Source: CAZCSK01 sp964501265 (GTDB lineage Bacteria > Actinomycetota > CADDZG01 > JAHWKV01). Taken from it: DNA of 13,919 nt. Location: the NCBI GenBank assembly GCA_964501265.1, contig CAZCSK010000050.1:1-13919 (forward strand). Direction: 5' to 3'. The first letter of the stretch is position 1. Every line of letters begins with the position of its first letter. The position numbers and the translations under genes were made by a program. Of this stretch, positions 1 through 6,783 are shown in pieces. A model generated the notes under the pieces. It had not been told where the DNA came from and did no database searches. It saw nothing but the letters and a program-made list of their open reading frames with translations.

Positions 1-8
1 AAGAATCC

Positions 9-37
9 TTGTAATCGAACAGATGTTCGCCTAAATT
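9..37 (+). promoter_or_regulatory. recA promoter (candidate)
   Basis: A -35-like TTGTAA at 9-14 and a -10-like TAAATT at 32-37 are separated by exactly 17 nt, each matching 4 of 6 consensus bases. The LexA box at 16-29 lies wholly in the spacer, as expected for a repressed SOS promoter. A start of transcription near 44 would lie downstream of the TTG at 37, which supports translation of recA from the ATG at 109. Assignment by motif only. Confidence 0.55.
16..29. promoter_or_regulatory. LexA box (SOS box) of recA
   Basis: CGAACAGATGTTCG matches the Gram-positive/actinobacterial SOS operator core CGAAC-N4-GTTCG with no mismatch; the flanking T at 15 extends it to TCGAAC-N4-GTTCG. It lies about 80 nt before the recA start codon, and this window also encodes LexA itself. 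Confidence 0.9.
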
Positions 38-108
38 TGTCATACCCCATCTCTATTGTGGATGTCAGAGCAGGCCGTGGGCCTGCCGAGACCCGAAAGG
101 AAGCGAAA

Positions 109-1209
109 ATGGCATCTGATCGAAGCAGCAGCACCGACCGCGTAACAGTCTCCACGACTCAGGCGGGAAGAGATAAGTCATTGGAAATGACGGTCTCTCA
201 GATCGAAAAGCAGTTCGGGAAGGGCTCAATCATGCGGTTGGGCGAATCGGGCCACGTGGCCGTCGATGTTATTCCCACCGGGTCCCTAGGTTTGGATGTG
301 GCCCTAGGAATTGGGGGCCTTCCCCGCGGCCGAATCATAGAGGTCTTCGGACCGGAATCGAGCGGAAAAACTACGTTGTGTCTTCACGTGATCGCGGAAG
401 CGCAGAAGCGGGGCGGAATAGCCGCCTTCGTGGATGCCGAGCACGCACTCGATGTTGTTTACGCCCGCAACCTCGGGCTCAACGTCGACGAGCTTCTGGT
501 GTCGCAACCAGATACCGGCGAGCAGGCGCTGGAAATCACCGACATGCTGGTTCGGTCGGGGGCGGTCGATGTGATCGTGATCGATTCGGTGGCCGCGCTC
601 GTGCCCAGGGCCGAGATCGAAGGAGAAATGGGCGACACCCATGTGGGTTTGCAAGCCCGTTTGATGAGCCAGGCTCTGCGCAAGCTCGCGGGCAACGTGA
701 GCCGCTCGAACACGATGATCGTGTTTATCAACCAGCTCCGAGAAAAAATAGGTGTCCAATGGGGCAATCCTGAAACCACGCCAGGGGGTCGGGCCCTCAA
801 GTTCTACGCATCGGTCCGCCTCGACATTCGAAAGATCGAAAACCTCAAGGATGGTCAGGAGGTGGTCGGTTCCCGAGTTCGGGTCAAGGTCGTGAAGTCG
901 AAGGTCAGTGCCCCGTTCCGGCAGACCGAGTTCGATATCCAGTACGGCCACGGCATATCAAAGGAAGGGTCGCTGCTCGATACCGCGGTGGATCTGGGGA
1001 TCGTAAGCAAATCAGGGTCCTGGTACCTGTTTGAGGCCGACCAGATCGGGCAGGGCCGTGAGAACACGAAAGCGTTTCTCTCGGAGCACACCGACGTGTA
1101 CGCCGAAATCGAGAGCCGCGTGAAGATTGCGATGGGCATTCCTGGGGCCGAGGGAGTTCCGGTCGAAGCAATGGACGTCCCGGCCGATGCAGAGGAGTTG
1201 GATTCCTAA
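109..1209 (+). CDS. recA: RecA recombinase
   Basis: ATP-dependent DNA strand-exchange protein and co-protease that triggers LexA self-cleavage. In the 366-aa protein starting at ATG 109, the Walker A motif GPESSGKT is at residues 81-88, Walker B (VIVIDS) at about 155-160, and the L2 DNA-binding loop with GNPETTPGG at about 219-227, followed by the ALKFYASVRLDIR core stretch and the C-terminal domain. The frame stays open upstream to a TTG at 37, but ATG 109 has a purine-rich Shine-Dalgarno (GAAAGGAAG, about 95-103) and the upstream start would precede the predicted transcript start. The position usually held by Phe in the L2 loop (Phe203 in E. coli) is Trp here (about residue 218). No intein is present. 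recX follows with no gap, and a LexA box sits in the promoter. Identity is certain; only the start is inferred. Confidence 0.97.
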   Translation: MASDRSSSTDRVTVSTTQAGRDKSLEMTVSQIEKQFGKGSIMRLGESGHVAVDVIPTGSLGLDVALGIGGLPRGRIIEVFGPESSGKTTLCLHVIAEAQKRGGIAAFVDAEHALDVVYARNLGLNVDELLVSQPDTGEQALEITDMLVRSGAVDVIVIDSVAALVPRAEIEGEMGDTHVGLQARLMSQALRKLAGNVSRSNTMIVFINQLREKIGVQWGNPETTPGGRALKFYASVRLDIRKIENLKDGQEVVGSRVRVKVVKSKVSAPFRQTEFDIQYGHGISKEGSLLDTAVDLGIVSKSGSWYLFEADQIGQGRENTKAFLSEHTDVYAEIESRVKIAMGIPGAEGVPVEAMDVPADAEELDS

Positions 1210-1716
1210 GTGGGCCACCCAATGACGCCGACGGTCAAGCCGGGTCTGCGGCCCAGCCTCTACGACGACGCGATGAACCTGGCTCTAAAGTTCCTGGGCC
1301 CCCGAGCTCGGTCGAAGTCAGAAGTGCGCGACAAGCTTGAGCAAGCCCAAACGCCTGAGGCGACGATCGAGGAGGTTCTGCATCGCCTCGAGGAGTTGGC
1401 ACTGGTCAACGACGCCGAACTGGCCACGGACATGGCGGAGCGGGCCCGCTCACGGGGCGAGTCCGCCAGCCGGGTTCGGTCGGGTCTCAAATTCCGAGGG
1501 TTGTCCGAGGTACCGGGATTGGTCGATTCTTCAGGCGAAGAAGAACGAGACAGGGCCCTAACGTTGGCGATCACTCGGGCCCGGGCGCTCAGGAACTTGC
1601 CCCCCCAGGTGGCACAGCGAAGGCTGGCTGCGTACCTGGGCAGACGTGGGTACAACTACGACATCGTCAAAGAGGTCTGCCGCAAGGCCCTCTCCGAAGA
1701 AGGTTCGGACGAATGA
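1210..1716 (+). CDS. recX: RecX regulatory protein
   Basis: Regulator of RecA filaments, co-transcribed with recA. The 168-aa product has the RecX helical repeats: an N-terminal segment with ALKFLGPRARSKSEVRDKL (about residues 25-43), a middle helical unit with LEELALVNDAELA, and a C-terminal LGRRGYNYDIVKEVCRKAL segment (about 143-161). Length is normal for the family. The GTG start directly abuts the recA stop, with a GAGGAG at 1192-1197 some 12 nt upstream; ATG 1222 is an in-frame alternative four codons later. The spacing implies one operon and translational coupling, so RecX should rise with RecA under SOS induction. Family identity rests on the motif pattern and on the recA-recX pairing. 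Confidence 0.9.
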   Translation: MGHPMTPTVKPGLRPSLYDDAMNLALKFLGPRARSKSEVRDKLEQAQTPEATIEEVLHRLEELALVNDAELATDMAERARSRGESASRVRSGLKFRGLSEVPGLVDSSGEEERDRALTLAITRARALRNLPPQVAQRRLAAYLGRRGYNYDIVKEVCRKALSEEGSDE

Positions 1717-1727
1717 ATTGTAGGTGT

Positions 1728-1756
1728 TTGACCCGATGCCAAGGCGAGTCTAAGAT
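1728..1756 (+). promoter_or_regulatory. Promoter in the recX-rny gap (candidate)
   Basis: TTGACC at 1728-1733 (5 of 6 to TTGACA) is followed after 17 nt by TAAGAT at 1751-1756 (4 of 6, fits TANNNT). Predicted transcription would begin near 1763, only a few bases before the 5' arm (from 1766) of the long closing stem described for the candidate RNA. That positional agreement makes a chance match less likely. Confidence 0.6.
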
Positions 1757-1762
1757 GGACGT

Positions 1763-1952
1763 GCTGGCTGTGAAGTAGGTGCGTCAAAGCATCGGCCTTG
1801 TACACGAACACTTAAAAAGTCCGCTGTCAGACAAGAGAAAACTGAGGTTTAGAGCGAAAACCAGGAGAGAACTCACCTTAAGAAGCTAATTCTTGGCGTT
1901 TCCCTTTAACCGCATACCGACTTCTTAGCCGAGCGTAGAGCTCGGTTTTTTT
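1763..1952 (+). ncRNA. Candidate ~190-nt structured RNA (6S-like outline or rny leader)
   Basis: The interval is bracketed by a good promoter (1728-1756) and a T-tailed terminator (about 1927-1952). Its ends are complementary: 1766-1783 pairs with 1911-1930 through GGCT/AGCC, GAAGT/ACTTC, GGT/ACC and GCG/CGC. That is 15 Watson-Crick pairs plus one G-U, broken by one two-base internal loop, one mismatch and a two-base bulge. Local hairpins inside include GGTTT...AAACC (about 1847-1863) and AAGAA-GCTAA-TTCTT (1880-1894). No convincing ORF is present. The length, the 5'/3' closing stem and a 3'-side hairpin next to CACCTT recall 6S RNA, but I cannot assign a family by eye. It could instead be a cis-acting leader of rny, whose start lies 18 nt after the terminator. 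Confidence 0.5.
1927..1952 (+). terminator. Intrinsic terminator upstream of rny
   Basis: CCGAGC (1929-1934), loop GTAGA, GCTCGG (1940-1945), then seven T residues (1946-1952). Flanking A-G at 1927-1928 can extend the stem into the T tract. It ends only 18 nt before the rny ATG, with the rny Shine-Dalgarno in between, so it terminates either a free-standing small RNA or, conditionally, an rny transcript. Confidence 0.8.
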
Positions 1953-1970
1953 CGTGCTTAGGAGGCCAAT

Positions 1971-3500
1971 ATGGAAGCGGTACTCGCGATCGGGGGCCTT
2001 ATTTTCGGCGCCTTGATCGGATTTGTTGTGAACGCCCAAATCGTTCAACGACGCGTGGGGTCAGCTCAGGCGCGCGCGAAAGACGAGTTGGATAACGCTC
2101 AGCGTGACGCCGAGAGAGTGAAGACTCAGGCAGAACTCGAAGCTAAGGATTTGGCCCTCAAGATCCGTGAGGAGGCCGAGAAGGGAGCCAAGGAGCGAAC
2201 CAGCGAGGTTCAAAAGAAAGAGACCCGCGTCAATCAGCGGGAGGAGACCTTGGATCAGATGGCCCGGCGACTGGAATCCAAAGAGCGCTCTGTGGCCGAC
2301 AAGGAAACCAGTATGGATTTAGCGAAACAGGAGCTGGACGGGGCCCTGACGCGTCACAAGGCCGAACTCGAGCGGATCGCCGGAATGTCGACTGCCGACG
2401 CCAAGCAGATGCTCGTGGGTCAAATCGAAAATGACGCCAAGAGAGATGCGATGTCTTTGGTCCGCGACATCGAGGCGCAAGCCCGGGAAGAGGCAGAGCG
2501 CCGGGCTCGAAAGATCGTGATGATCGCGATCCAGCGGGTTGCAACAGAGGAGACAACCGAGAACTCCACTTCAGTGGTGACGCTCGCAAACGATGAGATG
2601 AAGGGACGCATCATTGGCCGCGAGGGCCGCAATATCCGGGCCTTCGAAGCTGCGACCGGCACCAATATCCTTATCGACGACACCCCTGGATCGGTCGTGC
2701 TTTCCTGCTTCGACCCCGTTCGGCGAGAGGCGGCGCGACTGACTCTCGTGAAATTGATCGCGGACGGCCGAATCCAACCCGGGCGGATTGAAGAGACCCA
2801 CGAAAAGTCCAAGACGGAGGTGGAGCGCTCCGTCCGAGAAGCCGGCGAATGGGCTGTGCTGGAGGTCGGGATTACCGACATCCATCCCGAAATGGTGAAG
2901 GTGCTCGGCCGTCTGAACTATCGGACGTCTTACGGACAGAACGTTCTAAAGCATCTCGTTGAGGCTGCCCAGATAGCGGGGGTTATTGCTGCGGAGCTGG
3001 GCACCGATATCGCATTGGCGAAGCGTTGCACCCTGCTTCACGACATCGGCAAGGCCATCAGCCACGAAGTCGAAGGGTCGCACGCGATGATCGGCGCCGA
3101 ACTTGCTCGCCGGCTAAAGGAATCGCCGGATGTCGTTCATGCCATCGAGGCCCATCACGGCGAGGTTGAGCAAAAGACGATAGAGGCAGTCCTAACGCAA
3201 ACCGCCGATGCCATCTCAAGCGCGCGTCCGGGAGCACGCCGGGAGACCCTCGAGACTTACGTCAAGAGACTCGAACGGCTCGAGGAGCTTGCCAATGCGT
3301 TCGAAGGTGTCGACAAGTGCTACGCCATGCAAGCCGGGCGCGAAGTTCGCATCATGGTCCGGCCCGGCGACATCGACGATCTGCAGGCCGAGGTTCTAGC
3401 GCGTGATGTGGCCAAAAAGATCGAGGAGGAACTCCAGTATCCCGGCCAGATCAAGGTGACGGTCATCCGCGAGTCACGGGCTGTTGAATACGCGAAGTAG
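1971..3500 (+). CDS. rny: Ribonuclease Y
   Basis: Membrane-anchored endoribonuclease that starts mRNA decay. The 509-aa product has the full family architecture: an N-terminal transmembrane helix (about residues 3-25), a long charged coiled coil (about 26-195), a KH domain with GREG at 216-219 and NIRAFEAATG after it, and an HD domain with the metal-binding His-Asp pair at 357-358 (LLHDIGK) and AHHGE at 394-398. The length is close to that of other RNase Y proteins. A strong Shine-Dalgarno TAGGAGG at 1959-1965 sits 5 nt before the ATG. Immediately upstream is an intrinsic terminator, so transcription must come from read-through or from conditional antitermination. corA begins within a few bases of the stop codon. 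Confidence 0.95.
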   Translation: MEAVLAIGGLIFGALIGFVVNAQIVQRRVGSAQARAKDELDNAQRDAERVKTQAELEAKDLALKIREEAEKGAKERTSEVQKKETRVNQREETLDQMARRLESKERSVADKETSMDLAKQELDGALTRHKAELERIAGMSTADAKQMLVGQIENDAKRDAMSLVRDIEAQAREEAERRARKIVMIAIQRVATEETTENSTSVVTLANDEMKGRIIGREGRNIRAFEAATGTNILIDDTPGSVVLSCFDPVRREAARLTLVKLIADGRIQPGRIEETHEKSKTEVERSVREAGEWAVLEVGITDIHPEMVKVLGRLNYRTSYGQNVLKHLVEAAQIAGVIAAELGTDIALAKRCTLLHDIGKAISHEVEGSHAMIGAELARRLKESPDVVHAIEAHHGEVEQKTIEAVLTQTADAISSARPGARRETLETYVKRLERLEELANAFEGVDKCYAMQAGREVRIMVRPGDIDDLQAEVLARDVAKKIEEELQYPGQIKVTVIRESRAVEYAK

Positions 3501-3504
3501 CCCC

Positions 3505-4470
3505 GTGATCTCGACGAGGCTCTATCGCGACGGCAAGCTGGCAGAGAGCGATTTCGACTCTGCGCTGGTGTCGGACCACCTCCAGGAATCGGGGACGCAT
3601 GTCTGGCTCGACCTGGCGGCGCCGCAGGCATCCGATCTGGGGTTGCTAGCCGAGGAGTTCGGGCTGCACGATCTCGCTATCGAGGACGCAACGAAGCCTC
3701 ACCAGCGACCCAAGATCGAGCACTACGACAACCACACTTTCCTGGTCCTGTATGCGTTGAAGCTCGATGGGGCTGCAGTGGTCCAATCCGAGGTGGACGT
3801 CTTCTTCGGAGACCGTTACATCATCACAGTGCGCAAGGAACCCGTTCTGCCTATGGGCCCGGTACTCGCAAAGTGGGACTCGATGACCAACCTCGGCAAT
3901 GGAGGCGTCGGACCCTTGCTGCACGGGTTGCTCGACGTAATCGTCGACGATTATTTCGTTGTGGTTGACGGACTGTCCGACCAGATCGAGGAATTCGAAG
4001 ATGCAGTTCTGCGATCGGACCAAGCGGAATCTGTTCAGGAAGACCTGCTCGACCTGCGCAAAGTTCTAGTGGAGGTCAGACGCCTGGTTGTACCGCTTAC
4101 ACATGTTATGACCATTCTGTCTCGAAGAGAGCCAGCCGTGTTTGGCGACGCCATGGTGCCCTACTTCCAGGACGTTTTCGACCACACTCTGCGAGTGGCC
4201 GATTCGATTGAAGTGATGCGCGAGTTGCTGGCGAGCGTTCTCGATGTGCATCTTTCGATGACCGCAAACAACCTCAACACGATAATGAAGAAGATCACAG
4301 GCTGGGCAGCAGTCCTCGGGCTCGCCACCACGATCGCAGGGATCTACGGGATGAACTTCACCCTAGTGCCCAAAGACCAAACGCTTTTCGGTTTTTGGTT
4401 TGCCTTAGGTTTGATGTTTGTCTCCTGCAGTCTGCTGTATCTGTACTTCAAAAAGAAGAAGTGGTTCTAG
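3505..4470 (+). CDS. corA: CorA-family divalent cation channel
   Basis: Inner-membrane Mg2+/Co2+ channel of the CorA/MIT family, which works as a pentamer. The 321-aa product (GTG start at 3505) has a large N-terminal cytoplasmic domain, a long helical stalk, and two C-terminal transmembrane helices (about 259-278 and 296-315) ending in a lysine-rich tail. The family signature YGMNF occurs at residues 281-285, directly after the first membrane helix. The loop between the helices (TLVPKDQTLFG) lacks the acidic MPE-type residues common in CorA. An in-frame TTG at 3484 would add seven residues and overlap rny; neither start has a clear ribosome site. Close spacing to rny and to miaB (12 nt) suggests co-transcription. 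The ion transported cannot be fixed from sequence. Confidence 0.9.
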   Translation: MISTRLYRDGKLAESDFDSALVSDHLQESGTHVWLDLAAPQASDLGLLAEEFGLHDLAIEDATKPHQRPKIEHYDNHTFLVLYALKLDGAAVVQSEVDVFFGDRYIITVRKEPVLPMGPVLAKWDSMTNLGNGGVGPLLHGLLDVIVDDYFVVVDGLSDQIEEFEDAVLRSDQAESVQEDLLDLRKVLVEVRRLVVPLTHVMTILSRREPAVFGDAMVPYFQDVFDHTLRVADSIEVMRELLASVLDVHLSMTANNLNTIMKKITGWAAVLGLATTIAGIYGMNFTLVPKDQTLFGFWFALGLMFVSCSLLYLYFKKKKWF

Positions 4471-4482
4471 ACTTGAGCCTCA

Positions 4483-5796
4483 ATGACTAAGACCTACTGG
4501 ATCCGAACGCACGGCTGCCAGATGAACGAACACGACTCGGAAAGGATGGCCGGGCTCCTGGAGGTCTCCGGCTACCGGCCCTCCGATGCCGTCGAGACTG
4601 CGGACGTCGTTATTTTCAATACTTGCGCCATCAGGGAGAACGCCGACAACAAGCTCTACGGCAACCTGGGGCGGGTCAAGGCCCTCAAGGAATCTCGCCC
4701 AGATATGAAGATTCTTGTGGGCGGTTGTCTGGCCGAAAAGGACCGAGGCCTGATTGTCGAGCGTGCGCCGTGGGTGGATGGAGTATTCGGCACGCGGAAC
4801 ATCGAGGCCCTGCCGGGCCTCTTGCGTCAAGCGGAAGAGCAAGGGATCCCCGTCGTCGAATTCGCCGAGACTCTGAGCATTTTTCCGTCAGCCCTGCCTG
4901 CTCGCCGAGGCTCGCTCTTTCATGCGTGGATTGCCATTCAGTTCGGATGTAACAACTCCTGCACTTTCTGCATCGTGCCATCTGTGCGAGGAGTGGAAAC
5001 GTCGAGGCGGCTCTCGGATGTTCTGGCAGAAGTGAAGGACGCCGTGGAAACGGGGATAGTCGAAGTTACTTTGCTGGGGCAAAACGTAAATTCCTACGGC
5101 CGTGACATCTACGGCACTCCACGATTCGCGGATCTGCTTCGGGCTCTGGACGGAATTGATGGATTGCGCCGTGTCCGGTATACGTCGCCCCACCCCAAGG
5201 ATTTTCGGGAGCCTGTGGCAAGGGCCATGGCTGAGTCGTCGGTGGTTTGCGAGCATCTGCATTTGCCAGTGCAGTCGGGATCCAATCGGATTCTTAAGTT
5301 GATGAAGCGGTCCTACAGCCGTGAGAAGTATCTGGAGAAAGTGGCAATGGCTCGCGACCTCATCGAGGGGCTTGCCCTTACCACCGACATCATTATCGGA
5401 TTTCCCGGTGAGACCGAAGAGGACTTCGAGCAGACTCTCGATCTGGTGGTAAACGTTGGGTACGACGCGGCATACATATTCCAGTACTCACCTCGGCCCG
5501 GCACTGCCGCCGCCGTCATGGGAAATCAGATCGACAAAACCACCGTGAAGGAGCGCTTCGATCGTCTTATGAAAGCTCAGGAGCAAATTGGCCTGGAACG
5601 CAACTTGGGCGTCGTGGGCAAGACTATCGAGGTCCTTGTGGAGGGTCCTTCCAAGAAAGATCCAGCAAGAGTTACCGGCCGGACCCGGACGAGCAAAGTC
5701 GTTCACTTTGCCGCATCCACTCCAGCCGGCGAGTTCGCCAACGTCAGGGTGACTCGTGCGGCCCCACACCATTTGGAAGGCCAGCTCGTCGGCTAA
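4483..5796 (+). CDS. miaB: tRNA-2-methylthio-N6-isopentenyladenosine37 synthase MiaB
   Basis: Radical-SAM methylthiotransferase that adds the 2-methylthio group to i6A37 of tRNAs, acting after MiaA. The 437-aa product has the UPF0004 N-terminal domain with three cluster-binding cysteines (Cys12 in THGCQMN, Cys48 in NTCAIRENA, Cys82 in GGCLAE), the radical-SAM CxxxCxxC motif at Cys156, Cys160 and Cys163, and a C-terminal TRAM-like domain (about 375-437). CAIRENA favours MiaB over the relatives MtaB and RimO. It starts 12 nt after corA with only a weak ribosome site, which hints at coupling. Its partner enzyme MiaA is the next gene, after a 78-nt gap with a strong stem-loop. Confidence 0.95.
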   Translation: MTKTYWIRTHGCQMNEHDSERMAGLLEVSGYRPSDAVETADVVIFNTCAIRENADNKLYGNLGRVKALKESRPDMKILVGGCLAEKDRGLIVERAPWVDGVFGTRNIEALPGLLRQAEEQGIPVVEFAETLSIFPSALPARRGSLFHAWIAIQFGCNNSCTFCIVPSVRGVETSRRLSDVLAEVKDAVETGIVEVTLLGQNVNSYGRDIYGTPRFADLLRALDGIDGLRRVRYTSPHPKDFREPVARAMAESSVVCEHLHLPVQSGSNRILKLMKRSYSREKYLEKVAMARDLIEGLALTTDIIIGFPGETEEDFEQTLDLVVNVGYDAAYIFQYSPRPGTAAAVMGNQIDKTTVKERFDRLMKAQEQIGLERNLGVVGKTIEVLVEGPSKKDPARVTGRTRTSKVVHFAASTPAGEFANVRVTRAAPHHLEGQLVG

Positions 5797-5809
5797 CACT
5801 GGGGGTGCG

Positions 5810-5865
5810 GGGGGTAGCAGCCGCCCAGCCGGACCATTCCGGCGCGCTAGAAGCTGCGAACCCCC
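5810..5865 (+). other. Two-part stem-loop in the miaB-miaA gap
   Basis: An inner perfect hairpin, GCCGGA (5828-5833), loop CCAT, TCCGGC (5838-5843), is enclosed by an outer stem in which GGGGGT-A-GCAGC (5810-5821) pairs with GCTGC-GA-ACCCCC (5853-5865). No T tract follows, so it is not a classical intrinsic terminator. It ends 9 nt before the miaA ATG and takes up most of the 78-nt gap. It could be a T-less terminator, a processing site or a translation-control leader for miaA. Confidence 0.6.
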
Positions 5866-5874
5866 GAAGTAAAC

Positions 5875-6783
5875 ATGGACCCTAAAATCAAGGTGGCGGC
5901 GATCGTCGGCCCGACGGCCTCCGGCAAAAGCGCTCTGGCGATGCAGGTGGCCTTGGCAACGGGCGCGGAAATAGTCAGCGTCGATTCGGCTTGCGTCTAC
6001 CGCGGAATGGACATTGGAACTGCAAAGCCATCTCTCGAAGACCGTCGCAGAGTGCCGCACCACATGATCGACATTGCTGAGCCGCACGAAACTCTTACGG
6101 TCGCCCAGTTTCAGATCCGGGCTCGAGAGGCCTGCCGCGAAGTTGCGTCGCGCGGCAAGCTTCCTCTACTGGTCGGTGGATCGGGCCTCTATTACCGAGC
6201 CGTCATAGACCCGTTGGAATTCCCGGCCACCGACCCTGAGGTCCGGAGGAGGATCGAGGCCGAGGAGCACCTGCTCGGTGCGCAGGCGTTGCATGAACGA
6301 CTCGCTAAGGTGGACCCGGAGGCCGCCAAACGGATACATCCCGTCAACGTTCGAAGGACGATAAGGGCTCTCGAAGTACGCGAGGTCACCGGCCGCCTAT
6401 TCAGTACCTTTCGAACAGCGTGGGACAGTCGTGAGTCAATCTACGACCTGCTAGCGTCGGGTGTAAAAGTGGAACGAGACGAACTCGACCGAAGAATTGA
6501 TGAAAGGGTCGATAAGTTGGTTGCATACGGATTGGTGGATGAGGTTTCCGCACTCCTGGCTGCGGGATGCCGCGCGTCGCTCACTTCTGTGCAGGCCCTC
6601 GGATATGCTCAAATCCTTGAGTATCTCGACGGCCTGGTAACTCTCGAGGAGGCCATTGACGCAACGAAGCGGGCTACCAGAGCGTTCGCGAGGCGGCAAA
6701 TGACGTGGTTCAAGGCTGACTCGCGAATCCGCTGGTTCGATTCAAGGGAAGATGCGGCCCAATATTTAATGGAGGCTGAGTGA
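5875..6783 (+). CDS. miaA: tRNA dimethylallyltransferase MiaA
   Basis: Transfers a dimethylallyl group to N6 of A37 in tRNAs that read UNN codons, making the substrate of MiaB. The 302-aa product has the P-loop GPTASGKS at residues 12-19, the DSACVYRGMDIGTAKP active-site stretch just after it, the LLVGGSGLYYRA segment, and the C-terminal TRAFARRQMTWFK signature that contacts tRNA. Length is normal. The ATG is preceded by only a weak GAAG ribosome site and by the stem-loop at 5810-5865. The stop codon overlaps the dapF GTG by 4 nt, starting a tightly coupled run miaA-dapF-dapL-hflX. miaA-dapF-hflX is a known actinobacterial arrangement. Confidence 0.95.
   Translation: MDPKIKVAAIVGPTASGKSALAMQVALATGAEIVSVDSACVYRGMDIGTAKPSLEDRRRVPHHMIDIAEPHETLTVAQFQIRAREACREVASRGKLPLLVGGSGLYYRAVIDPLEFPATDPEVRRRIEAEEHLLGAQALHERLAKVDPEAAKRIHPVNVRRTIRALEVREVTGRLFSTFRTAWDSRESIYDLLASGVKVERDELDRRIDERVDKLVAYGLVDEVSALLAAGCRASLTSVQALGYAQILEYLDGLVTLEEAIDATKRATRAFARRQMTWFKADSRIRWFDSREDAAQYLMEAE

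Noticed and set aside
37..108. 24-codon N-terminal extension of RecA from TTG 37
   Set aside because: It begins upstream of the predicted transcript start and lacks a ribosome site, while ATG 109 has a good Shine-Dalgarno and gives a normal RecA length.
304..951. 215-aa minus-strand open frame inside recA
   Set aside because: It is antisense to a certain gene, shows no domain, and looks like a GC-rich codon shadow.
5488..6087. 199-aa minus-strand open frame across miaB/miaA
   Set aside because: It spans the antisense of two well-defined genes and the structured gap; no recognisable motif or ribosome site.
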